Below are positions 33,731-41,619 of a DNA stretch of 64,000 bases, piece after piece. Location: positions 1 through 64,000 of IMG/VR virus record IMGVR_UViG_3300032313_001394. One strand, given 5' to 3'. Below the pieces are notes generated by a model. It saw only the letters and a list, made by a program, of their open reading frames with translations. It was not told where the DNA came from and searched no databases. The position numbers were made by a program, and so were the translations under genes. Numbering within the stretch: position 1 is the stretch's first letter; every line of letters begins with the position of its first letter. Origin of the DNA: a virus.

Positions 33731-34780
33731 TTAAGATACTTTTATTTCTGTAATGATATTTTTACTAGTTGATTTATTAATAAATTGTCCTAATCCTTCA
33801 AACATTTGTTGTTTATATTCAGGATATTTAGTTAATATTTTAGTTAAAAAAGCAGGTGTACTATCATATACATAACTACTTTTTTCTTTAGATACAGATT
33901 GTAATAAATATCTAAAATTAGTATTATTATCTATTTTACGAAAATTAGGGAATAAATGTAATAATAATAAAACATATGGTTTAGCCGATATTGGATCCAT
34001 ATTAGATACAATTTCTTTAGCTAATTTAAGATTTGATTCATCATCACTACGCAACATATCAACTATATTAGCAAAAATATCAATATCCATTATCATATCT
34101 TCACTAATTGTTTGATTTAATTTCTCGTCAAATACGACATTAAAATCATATTTTCCGTAATTATTTACAATATCAACAAACAAATTATAATTTTCAAATG
34201 CTTTTTGATAACCCCATTCATTTAAAATTTCAATACCTTTAATAATATCAAATTGTTTAATTTGAGGTAATATTTTATTTACTTCAGGTTTGTTATTTGA
34301 ATAAGATAATAATGATTGTTTATCTAATAAAATATAAGAAATACTATCTGAATCATCTAAAAGATTATTTAATGAATGATCACGATGGTTATTATTAAGT
34401 AAAGGTTTAATATTTTTTTCATAAAACTCTTTAGGAATTTTATAGTATTCTTTTATAGTTTTATACGTACTTTCATTAAAATAATCAGTAATTAATTCAT
34501 TGCTTAAAACTACAGTATTAGAATCCTTTATATTTCTACTTTTTTTAATGTTTAAGTTATTATTCCAAATATATTCTTTTAATTTATATTGGGGTAATTT
34601 AGTTAATTTAGAAAAATGAATAGTTGAATTTGGAGTTAATACATTATCTTTATTAGATTCATATATTGATTTATACTTTGTTAATATAGATGGATCTAAT
34701 AAATACATTAAACAATCGTTTTTTTTCCAATTATTTAAATAAAAACTACCATGATATTTGAGTAAAACGTATTTTTCCAT
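33731..34780 (-). CDS. Unknown partner of MoxR-VWA pair
   Basis: Protein of 349 residues starting MEKYVLLKYHGSFYLNNWKK. It is helical, rich in Asn, Lys, Ile and Leu, with no motif I recognise. It follows the MoxR-like gene with only two bases between. Association with the ATPase is inferred from operon position. Adaptor or effector proteins in this position are found in MoxR-VWA systems, but no homology is claimed. Confidence 0.6.
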   Translation of the reverse strand: MEKYVLLKYHGSFYLNNWKKNDCLMYLLDPSILTKYKSIYESNKDNVLTPNSTIHFSKLTKLPQYKLKEYIWNNNLNIKKSRNIKDSNTVVLSNELITDYFNESTYKTIKEYYKIPKEFYEKNIKPLLNNNHRDHSLNNLLDDSDSISYILLDKQSLLSYSNNKPEVNKILPQIKQFDIIKGIEILNEWGYQKAFENYNLFVDIVNNYGKYDFNVVFDEKLNQTISEDMIMDIDIFANIVDMLRSDDESNLKLAKEIVSNMDPISAKPYVLLLLHLFPNFRKIDNNTNFRYLLQSVSKEKSSYVYDSTPAFLTKILTKYPEYKQQMFEGLGQFINKSTSKNIITEIKVS

Positions 34781-34782
34781 GA

Positions 34783-35958
34783 CTATTTAGTTAAGAATTT
34801 TAATAAATCTTTGTTCAACATTAATAATTTAAATGCAGATGAATTACCATTATAGATTGATTTAATCATATTATATTTTAAGTCAACAGCAAATAATTCT
34901 TCATTCATTAAAAACGCTAAACGTTCAATAAATGATTTTTCAATTTTATTGTCTTTAGCATAATATAAACTAAAGTTAATAATACGAGTAGATATAATAG
35001 ATGCTAAATCGGCTCTATAATCTTTATCTTTACCAATAATACCTTTTAGTGTATTTAAAATATATTCATCCTTTTCATGAGTCATAATTGTTTCTGGTGA
35101 GATAATTTTATCTAATTTATTATTGATAAAAATAGTAAATAATGTAGTGAATTCTGAACCAACACTACCTTCACCAATCATTTGAATTAAAGATAAATTA
35201 TCATCAAATGAAGGTAATGAACTAATTGAATTAAAGAACGTAGTAATTGATCTTGAATTAGTTTCTGTTGAAATTAATTCGGGATGTTTTAATAAAAAGT
35301 TAATACATCTGTTATCGATTTGAGCATTTTCTGCCCATTCGCTCCAACAATTAATATCAAATTTTAAATTAACAGAAATAAAACGTGTTTTCTGAGCGTT
35401 ATCAATACTATTAACTAAATAATCACCATTATCTGGATTTGCAGTTAAGATAATATGCCAATCTTTAGGTAATGACCAACTAATATATTGTTGTCTATCG
35501 ATTAGTTCCATTACCGCTTGTATAAACCTAACATCAGCTCTATTCCAATCGTCTAGTAATAAAATACCTCCTGATGATGAATTTGAAATCCATTCAGGTG
35601 GACAATAACTCATTCGATTTGCACCTGTAAATTGATAACCTTGTTTAGTATATTCTTGAACTGCATGTTCATCAATCCATAAACAATCTCCCCCATCAAC
35701 ACAAACTTCAAATTGTCTAATTGGAAAACCAACTAAATCACCTAATTCTTCAATTTGGGCTAAATTTAGTTTAACGAATTTTAAATCTAATTCGTTAGCT
35801 AATTGAATAATTGTTGATGTTTTTCCGATACCAGAATCACCAATTACTTCAACAGCGACAGGCAACTTACCATTTTCTTGTAAGTAACGATTGTTTTGAA
35901 CAATGTGAGATAGGAATTGTTTGGCTTCCTTAACGTTTAATGATATTTGTTTTGACAT
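34783..35958 (-). CDS. MoxR-like AAA+ ATPase
   Basis: Protein of 391 residues. Walker A is GDSGIGKTS (40-48), Walker B ILLLDD (132-137), and the sensor region LTANPDNGDYLV follows. These are typical of MoxR/CoxD-type AAA+ proteins, which remodel partners in concert with VWA-domain proteins. The C-terminal 150 residues are helical. It lies between the VWA gene and the 33731 gene, with its own class 2 element. The substrate in the phage cycle is not known. Confidence 0.85.
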   Translation of the reverse strand: MSKQISLNVKEAKQFLSHIVQNNRYLQENGKLPVAVEVIGDSGIGKTSTIIQLANELDLKFVKLNLAQIEELGDLVGFPIRQFEVCVDGGDCLWIDEHAVQEYTKQGYQFTGANRMSYCPPEWISNSSSGGILLLDDWNRADVRFIQAVMELIDRQQYISWSLPKDWHIILTANPDNGDYLVNSIDNAQKTRFISVNLKFDINCWSEWAENAQIDNRCINFLLKHPELISTETNSRSITTFFNSISSLPSFDDNLSLIQMIGEGSVGSEFTTLFTIFINNKLDKIISPETIMTHEKDEYILNTLKGIIGKDKDYRADLASIISTRIINFSLYYAKDNKIEKSFIERLAFLMNEELFAVDLKYNMIKSIYNGNSSAFKLLMLNKDLLKFLTK

Positions 35959-35979
35959 AATAATGTTATTTTGTTACGT

Positions 35980-36000
35980 ATAAAGATAATCAGGAAAGGA
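35980..36000 (-). promoter_or_regulatory. Class 2 promoter-like element
   Basis: The coding strand reads TCCTTTCCTGATTATCTTTA, ending 22 bases before the MoxR ATG. Identical over 21 bases to the copy at 37195. Confidence 0.7.
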
Positions 36001-36003
36001 AAA

Positions 36004-37173
36004 TTATTTTTGGATTTTAATTGTATTAATCCAACCTCCTTCTTTAACTGTTTCTATTTTTTCTCCATTAGAGCATACTACAGTTAATAACGGTTTGAAA
36101 GTATTTACTGAACGTTCTGGAATGTAACCATCAGTTAATATAATTAAGTTACTATATTGTTTATGTTTATTTACATATTCAACAAATGGATTCATATCTG
36201 TACCACCACGACCTGAAACGAATTCAGGCATTTTACCTTTATACTCATAAACATTATGAATATTAGTATCACCTTCAGCAACTGATACTTGTACTCCTGT
36301 TTTATGAATATGATATATTTCATTAAAAAACTCTTGTAAATCATTTTTACTAACTGAACCTGATGTATCAACTCCAATTAATATATGTTTTTTAGTTTTA
36401 ATTTTTAGAGCCGGATTCTCCTCATATCGTTTATTTAATTTACGACGAGTTTTCTTAGTATATGTTTTAGTTGATGTAGATGAGAAACGACGTAAATATG
36501 CTTTCCAATCATATGATGGAGGTGTAATTTCAAATAATGAATCAATATAATCTTTTAATTCATTAGGTACTTTACCTATATTTTTTTGACTCTCGACTAT
36601 TTCTTTAATTTGATGATCGATTTGAGCTTTAACTAATTTTTTATCAGCTTCAGATAATTCATCAAATTCTTTCCAAGTACCATGATAATCACTATCCATA
36701 TCATTTAACATTCCATCTAATTCAGGACTAGTTCCTTGTTGATGAGCTTGTTGTAATAACTCATAGTACATTTTAGTACCTGCTTTTTCAGGTAATGTTA
36801 AAGTAGGAAATGAAGATAATAAAATTAAATCAGGAGATGGATAATAAATTGGATCGATATATTGATTAATTTCTAAGTCAGCAGCTATATTATGTAGTTG
36901 ATGATTAGGAAACGATTCACGATTAATTAAATGATGAAAACAAATATGGAGTAATTCATGTTTAATTAAACCGATTTTTTTATTTTCATTATCTAAACTA
37001 GTCCAAAATTCTTCATTAATAGCTAATTGATAATTAATATTGTTTTTAGAGACGCCCGCTGTCGGAACATCTCTACGAACAACCTTATTTAAACTTGATG
37101 CAAATATACCATAGAACGGTTCTTTCAGCATAAGTTTTTTTACAATGACACTTACGTCTTCTAAAGTATTCAT
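36004..37173 (-). CDS. VWA-domain metallopeptidase-like protein
   Basis: Protein of 389 residues. The N-terminal part has an HExxH-type site, KHELLHICFHH (His72, Glu73, His76), with NIAADLEINQ about 20 residues later, as in the DUF2201 metallopeptidase-like group. The C-terminal VWA domain has the MIDAS residues DTSGS (269-273), GGTD (323-326) and ILTDG. Such proteins pair with MoxR ATPases. The pair may act as a chaperone or protease on a host or phage target. A class 2 element begins 22 bases upstream. Confidence 0.85.
   Translation of the reverse strand: MNTLEDVSVIVKKLMLKEPFYGIFASSLNKVVRRDVPTAGVSKNNINYQLAINEEFWTSLDNENKKIGLIKHELLHICFHHLINRESFPNHQLHNIAADLEINQYIDPIYYPSPDLILLSSFPTLTLPEKAGTKMYYELLQQAHQQGTSPELDGMLNDMDSDYHGTWKEFDELSEADKKLVKAQIDHQIKEIVESQKNIGKVPNELKDYIDSLFEITPPSYDWKAYLRRFSSTSTKTYTKKTRRKLNKRYEENPALKIKTKKHILIGVDTSGSVSKNDLQEFFNEIYHIHKTGVQVSVAEGDTNIHNVYEYKGKMPEFVSGRGGTDMNPFVEYVNKHKQYSNLIILTDGYIPERSVNTFKPLLTVVCSNGEKIETVKEGGWINTIKIQK
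36012..36032 (-). terminator. Weak hairpin at end of VWA gene
   Basis: GGATT/AATCC with an additional AAT/ATT pairing across a bulge, followed downstream by AT-rich sequence. It covers the last codons of the gene and leads into the class 2 element. Terminator function is uncertain. Confidence 0.35.
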
Positions 37174-37194
37174 AATAATGTTTTTTAGTACAAG

Positions 37195-37215
37195 ATAAAG
37201 ATAATCAGGAAAGGA
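37195..37215 (-). promoter_or_regulatory. Class 2 promoter-like element
   Basis: The coding strand reads TCCTTTCCTGATTATCTTTA, ending 22 bases before the VWA gene ATG. It follows a hairpin spanning the stop codon of the FAD gene. Confidence 0.7.
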
Positions 37216-37236
37216 GTATTATTAGTACTCTACTCC
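37213..37236 (-). terminator. Hairpin across the stop of the FAD gene
   Basis: GGAGTA/TACTCC encloses the stop codon of the FAD dehydrogenase gene and runs into CTTTCCTGATTAT. An alternative pairing with a 7-base loop exists. Function as terminator joined to the class 2 promoter is inferred. Confidence 0.5.
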
Positions 37237-38553
37237 TGTTATCTTTTCTAATAAACTTTGTCTAATAATAGACTCAGCAACATAAATACCATGTGCGCCA
37301 GATACTGTGATTCCCCTTGCAGATAACGCATCGCCTACAAAATGTACATTAGAGTAGTCGGTTAATGATAAATTATGATATCTCACCAATGGTTCTGGGG
37401 ATAGATATTTTACTTCAGGAATATACATTCCCCAATCATCACCTATTTCAGGAAATACTTTCTTCATATCTTGAATAAAATCCCAAATATATTTAAAATA
37501 TCCATCTAATGCGGGTTCAACTACATGAGATAATGTATCTAAACTGATTCGAGTAGCTGATACTGTGTTACCTTCTGATGTTGTTGATACTGTTCTAGAT
37601 GGTGAATAATATAATCCAGTTCCATGTTTTTGTAGTGTTTGTACTACATCTCTACTCCAAGCAAATGGATCTTCGATACCTTTAATTTCCATTAAGATAC
37701 CGAAGTTAGTCATATTGTTCCGGAATTCTTCCCCTTTTTTCGCATGACCATTGTAAGTAACATCACCATAAGTTTCTTCAACGGCCACATAAGCAGCGTT
37801 ATTATTAGTGCAGAAACTACGAAGAGATACACTATCAAATTTCTGATAAAGTTTGAAATCATAGCTGATATCGATTAATTTTTGGAAATATTTTTGTGGG
37901 GCTTCAAATCGAACACCAATTTGTACTGATTTAGGTTCATTAGGTAATTGATAATCGTCTGCTAATTTTTGAGCAAAATCAATACCTGATTTACCTACTG
38001 CAAATATTAATTCATCATATCCTATTACAAGATCTTGTTTATCAGCGTTTATTACTTGTACTTCAAAATCAATATGAGTAATTTCAGTATTCCAAATAAA
38101 TTCAACACCTTTATCAACTAAATATGAATACCACGCTTTAGCAATTTCATGCAAATAATTTGAACCAATATGCCATACTGGAAATAAACGTAATCCAAAA
38201 TATGGTTTAATGAAGTCAGGCTCAGTAATAGGATCAGACATAAATATTTCGTCTGGTTTAGGATGAAAACGAGTAAAGTTATCTACTACTTGCTTCATCA
38301 ATTCCATTGCCTTCTCTTCACCACAATATTTTGATAATTGTCCTCCAATTTCAGTATGATAAGTTAATTTACCATCTGACCATCCACCAGCACCTAACAT
38401 ACCTGTCATTACTTCTTCAGGTAAACGGTTATGTGGATCATTACCTTTATCAATGATTGTAATTAATTCACCCGGATATCCATTATCCACTAATTTAGTA
38501 GCTGCATTAATACATGCAACTCCAGCACCTACGATTATAATTTTTTTGTCCAT
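37222..38553 (-). CDS. FAD-dependent dehydrogenase (COG2509-like)
   Basis: Protein of 443 residues from the chosen ATG. The N-terminal Rossmann motif is KKIIIVGAGVACINAATKL, with the dinucleotide-binding acid in ITIIDKG. Further signatures are MLGAGGWSDGKLTYHTEIGG, ELIFAVGKSGIDFAQ and a C-terminal FVGDALSARGITVSGAHG. The set resembles the uncharacterised FAD-dependent dehydrogenases of COG2509. Substrate unknown. A 23-codon longer frame begins at 38622, but those codons lie in the terminator and class 2 element, so the internal ATG is preferred. Full-length flavoproteins of this type are rare in phages. Confidence 0.85.
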   Translation of the reverse strand: MDKKIIIVGAGVACINAATKLVDNGYPGELITIIDKGNDPHNRLPEEVMTGMLGAGGWSDGKLTYHTEIGGQLSKYCGEEKAMELMKQVVDNFTRFHPKPDEIFMSDPITEPDFIKPYFGLRLFPVWHIGSNYLHEIAKAWYSYLVDKGVEFIWNTEITHIDFEVQVINADKQDLVIGYDELIFAVGKSGIDFAQKLADDYQLPNEPKSVQIGVRFEAPQKYFQKLIDISYDFKLYQKFDSVSLRSFCTNNNAAYVAVEETYGDVTYNGHAKKGEEFRNNMTNFGILMEIKGIEDPFAWSRDVVQTLQKHGTGLYYSPSRTVSTTSEGNTVSATRISLDTLSHVVEPALDGYFKYIWDFIQDMKKVFPEIGDDWGMYIPEVKYLSPEPLVRYHNLSLTDYSNVHFVGDALSARGITVSGAHGIYVAESIIRQSLLEKITGVEY

Positions 38554-38573
38554 AATAAATTTTAAATTGCTTT

Positions 38574-38592
38574 TAAATATAATTAAGAAAGG
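38574..38592 (-). promoter_or_regulatory. Class 2 promoter-like element
   Basis: The coding strand reads CCTTTCTTAATTATATTTA, ending 21 bases before the preferred FAD gene ATG, directly on the tail of the terminator before it. Confidence 0.6.
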
Positions 38593-38612
38593 CCCAATCG
38601 TAAGATTGGGCC
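38591..38612 (-). terminator. Intrinsic terminator after 38667 gene
   Basis: On the coding strand a perfect 9-bp stem GGCCCAATC/GATTGGGCC with a 4-base loop is followed by TTTCTTAATTATATTT. Confidence 0.85.
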
Positions 38613-38666
38613 ACAGATCCATTTTTTAATATTAAGTCGAACGGCTATGAATCGTTCTAAATGTTT

Positions 38667-39836
38667 TTAAAATTCGTATTCTTCGTCTATAGTTTCTGTT
38701 CCTTTAGGAGAAAACTGAGGTCTATTACCTTGTGTAATTCCAATAAAATCAAAATTCTTAACAAATTCTTCTCCAGTTACTAATTCGAATTTACTATCAC
38801 TTACCATTACTAATCCACCATCTAATTCTTCAATAAATGATTTTTTAATATCATTATCTATTTCATCACCACTTAAATTAAATATATTTCTACCTAATAA
38901 AGTTTTAATAACACCTCTAAATCGTTGAACTTCTTCATAATCAGCAGCAGCAGGAATTATTTTACCTGATATAGAAATATTTTGATTAATATCTGCTTTT
39001 TGTATTTTTTCTAAATCTTCAGGAGATATATCAAATGCTTTATTACCAACTGTAAACTCAGGTTTTAATTTATCTGAAGATGATATTTCAATAAATTTAG
39101 TTCTTAAATCAGATAAAAATGATTTTAATTGGGGTAATTGTTTTTTACCAAATGATGTCCAGTTTACCTGTTTATTGTTTTGATCACCTTTAACTTTCTT
39201 ACCGAATTCTTCCCACCGTCTAAACAAATCATCACCTAATAGTTCCTTATATTTTTCTTTATTTTCACCATCAAATATTTCATCCTTAAGAAGCCATAAT
39301 GTTGTCGTTAAAGCAGTAACAGGACTTCTAAATGTACCTCCAGCTCTAATAGGAAGTTTATCATTTGCTTCTTTTAATTCATATGATTTACCACCTACAC
39401 TAACATCACCTAATTCTCCTTTTTTAGCAATTTTTTGACCATCTGAAGATGCTATGATTAAGGTTACTTCACCTCTACCCATATCACCTTCTTTAATATC
39501 AAATGTTTTTTTAATAAGTTCTGAGTTGCTGTTTAGAAACGAGATAGTTTTTACAATATTGTTTGAGGCGTTACTAACTATCTTTTTCTTATCCTCGTCT
39601 GATAATACAGAAGAAATTTTAGTTTTTGTTTCTTCTCTTAAAGTAGTTTTAGATTTAAGTAAATCATCAAATGATGTTACAGATGAAGTTCCATCTGTAT
39701 TTTCTTCAGCTTCGTTAATTCCTATTTCAGATAAAATTTCACGCATTAATTTTTTATCTGATGGATCTGTTAAATCAGGATATCCTTTAGGAAAACGATA
39801 CGAGTATTGTTCTAAGAATTTAGTTATAACATTCAT
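38667..39836 (-). CDS. Large conserved phage protein, possible internal protein
   Basis: Protein of 389 residues starting MNVITKFLEQYSYRFPKGYP. The start and the KKLMREILSE|IGINEAEE segment (a possible prohead protease site near 30-40) recall proteins of related T4-like phages. The middle contains LKEANDKLPIRAGGTFRSPV. It ends FSPKGTETIDEEYEF. No enzymatic motif is recognised. It is the last gene of the long operon starting at 43969 and ends at a strong terminator. Confidence 0.6.
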   Translation of the reverse strand: MNVITKFLEQYSYRFPKGYPDLTDPSDKKLMREILSEIGINEAEENTDGTSSVTSFDDLLKSKTTLREETKTKISSVLSDEDKKKIVSNASNNIVKTISFLNSNSELIKKTFDIKEGDMGRGEVTLIIASSDGQKIAKKGELGDVSVGGKSYELKEANDKLPIRAGGTFRSPVTALTTTLWLLKDEIFDGENKEKYKELLGDDLFRRWEEFGKKVKGDQNNKQVNWTSFGKKQLPQLKSFLSDLRTKFIEISSSDKLKPEFTVGNKAFDISPEDLEKIQKADINQNISISGKIIPAAADYEEVQRFRGVIKTLLGRNIFNLSGDEIDNDIKKSFIEELDGGLVMVSDSKFELVTGEEFVKNFDFIGITQGNRPQFSPKGTETIDEEYEF

Positions 39837-40306
39837 TATGCTTCTGTAGGTGTTTCTACAGGTGTTTCTTCAGGAACTTCATCTGCTGGATTTAATTCTT
39901 GAGAAGCTGTAGCTGAACCTTTATCAGGATTAATTGGACCTGTAATTAATAATTCTTGAATAGCTTTTATTGCTCTTTCATTATCACCTAATGATGATAA
40001 AGTATAATTAGTACCAGATACTCTAGCTATAAAATTATCAACATTCCATATTAAGTGGAAGTAGTTTTGATTTTTTAATATAACTTTAAATGTAGTAGGA
40101 CGAGGAGCAACCCATTCAATATTTTCAACAAATATTGTAAATTCATCTGACATTAAATTAGCTAATATTTCCTGTAGTTTAGGAAATTTGAATAACATAT
40201 CAGAGTATTTTAATGCCATTGGTGTTGCATTCTCAGGCTTATCAGCACGAGAGGCAACATTACGAGCCGCTACTCTTACTTTATCTGCTAATTCTTTTTT
40301 AGTCAT
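39836..40306 (-). CDS. Small conserved protein, unknown
   Basis: Protein of 156 residues with a basic helical N-terminus (MTKKELADKVRVAARNVASR), an alpha/beta middle (FVENIEWVAPRPTTFKVILK) and an acidic, Pro/Glu-rich tail. The stop overlaps the next ATG (TAATG). Function is unknown; no membrane segment is seen. Confidence 0.55.
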   Translation of the reverse strand: MTKKELADKVRVAARNVASRADKPENATPMALKYSDMLFKFPKLQEILANLMSDEFTIFVENIEWVAPRPTTFKVILKNQNYFHLIWNVDNFIARVSGTNYTLSSLGDNERAIKAIQELLITGPINPDKGSATASQELNPADEVPEETPVETPTEA

Positions 40307-40308
40307 TA

Positions 40309-40716
40309 TTATAATTGAGTTGCATCAATTGAAATTTCTTCAACTGGTTCTTCAGTTTCTAAGACTTCTTCTTTGTCTGCTTTTTTAGTAGACTTTTTAC
40401 CTTTTTTCTTATCTTCTTTATCACCACCTGACATTCTTTCTTCAAGTTCCAATCCAGCACTTTCATATTCTTGTATTGATTTATCCATCTCTTGCATTAC
40501 TTTTTCGAATAATTTTTCGCCTAAGTAACGAGATAGGTTAATTTTTTTCATTAATTCCATTACACTATTCGCTTTTTTAGCTTCTTGCTTAATTCGTTCC
40601 ATTTTTGCTTCGTTAGCAGCAATGTCACCAGCAGCATCAATTTCTTTGATACGCTGAGAAGTACCTTCGGCAATCATTTTTCTAACTAAAGCACGTAGTT
40701 TTTCGTTCTGAGTCAT
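40309..40716 (-). CDS. Leader-bearing helical protein
   Basis: Protein of 135 residues from the start MTQNEKLRALVRKMIAEG. A frame eight codons longer exists, but the shorter ATG forms the TAATG overlap with the upstream stop that is the rule in this genome. The leader ends in MIAE|G, a good prohead protease site. The rest is helical with a highly charged Lys/Glu tail. Unknown function; possible internal head protein. Confidence 0.6.
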   Translation of the reverse strand: MTQNEKLRALVRKMIAEGTSQRIKEIDAAGDIAANEAKMERIKQEAKKANSVMELMKKINLSRYLGEKLFEKVMQEMDKSIQEYESAGLELEERMSGGDKEDKKKGKKSTKKADKEEVLETEEPVEEISIDATQL

Positions 40717-41345
40717 TATTTTTTGAGTTTTATTTTCCAAGCTAAATTAACACCTATGTATTTATTCATATTAGGATCTACATATATGTTCAGGCCATAA
40801 ATATTGTCTTTTTTTGTCTTCAATGATAAATTCGGACCAGCCATTATTAATGAATTACCTACCATTCCTCCTACTCCAACATATACTTGATTTTTAGGTA
40901 ATTCTTTTACTATTTTAGTATCAGTTATAGTATGTTCTTTAATTTGAGCATTCCATTTACGTCCAATAATTTTATTCATTGATATAGTATCTGTTAATTC
41001 AATTGTACCTAAATCATTATCTAATACTAACTTATCTTTATATAATACTTTTTTATTATATTCTTGTACTATACGAATTGTATCACCTTTTAAATAAACA
41101 GGTACTTCAACACGTTTTTCTTTTTCAACTATAGTTTCATGATATATATCTTCACCTTTAACATATTTTGTTTTAAAGTGGTCTACAATAACAGTATCAA
41201 TTTTGTGTTTTAGTAATTCATATTTTTTCCCATCAACCTTAATTGTTGGATTTTCAGTACCATTATCAGACGTACATTGTTGAATAACAATTACACCGAT
41301 TAACACCAATATAATGATAATAAAGAAATTTTGTTTAGTAATCAT
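40716..41345 (-). CDS. Membrane-anchored protein, possible spanin-like
   Basis: Protein of 209 residues with a single N-terminal membrane helix (about 7-24), ending in QQC. An extracytoplasmic beta-rich and charged part follows (VEKEKRVEVPVYLKGDTIRI), and the last 60 residues (VYVGVGGMVGNSLIMAGPNL) look strand-rich. The layout resembles DUF6808-type proteins of Bacteroidota phages, as I recall, and could be an inner spanin or lysis/envelope protein. The QQC is not a canonical lipobox. No partner is visible. Confidence 0.55.
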   Translation of the reverse strand: MITKQNFFIIIILVLIGVIVIQQCTSDNGTENPTIKVDGKKYELLKHKIDTVIVDHFKTKYVKGEDIYHETIVEKEKRVEVPVYLKGDTIRIVQEYNKKVLYKDKLVLDNDLGTIELTDTISMNKIIGRKWNAQIKEHTITDTKIVKELPKNQVYVGVGGMVGNSLIMAGPNLSLKTKKDNIYGLNIYVDPNMNKYIGVNLAWKIKLKK

Positions 41346-41349
41346 AACA

Positions 41350-41619
41350 TTAAAATTTATAAATTTTTAGTCGTAACTTACCTGTTCCTTTAATTAAACG
41401 GTGGTATTTGTGTTTTGGTATAAATATTGGAGGAGTAAACGTTGTAGGGAGTTCATTTTCTAATTGAATTTTCCAATCAGTTTCACCCTGAAGATATAAT
41501 GTTCTATGTTCATTATCACGATGCCAAAGGAGTTCGATGGGATCTATATTCTCATCGAACTCACGAATAGTATATTCTTCAGTTATTTCTAAATCAGTAT
41601 ATGGTTTACCAGAATCCAC
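41350..41619 (-). CDS. Small cupin-like conserved phage protein
   Basis: Protein of 89 residues. IDPIELLWHRDNEHRTLYLQ, then GETDWKIQLENELPTTF and IFIPKHKYHRLIKGTGKLRL are the conserved blocks of a small protein widespread in T4-like phages. His residues in the WHRD and YHRLIKG positions suggest a metal-binding cupin-like fold. Function unknown. It overlaps the upstream mosaic gene by 14 bases. Confidence 0.65.
   Translation of the reverse strand: MDSGKPYTDLEITEEYTIREFDENIDPIELLWHRDNEHRTLYLQGETDWKIQLENELPTTFTPPIFIPKHKYHRLIKGTGKLRLKIYKF

Noticed and set aside
38554-38622. N-terminal extension of the FAD dehydrogenase
   Set aside because: The extra 23 codons cover a terminator and a promoter-like element, and the Rossmann motif normally lies right at the N-terminus.
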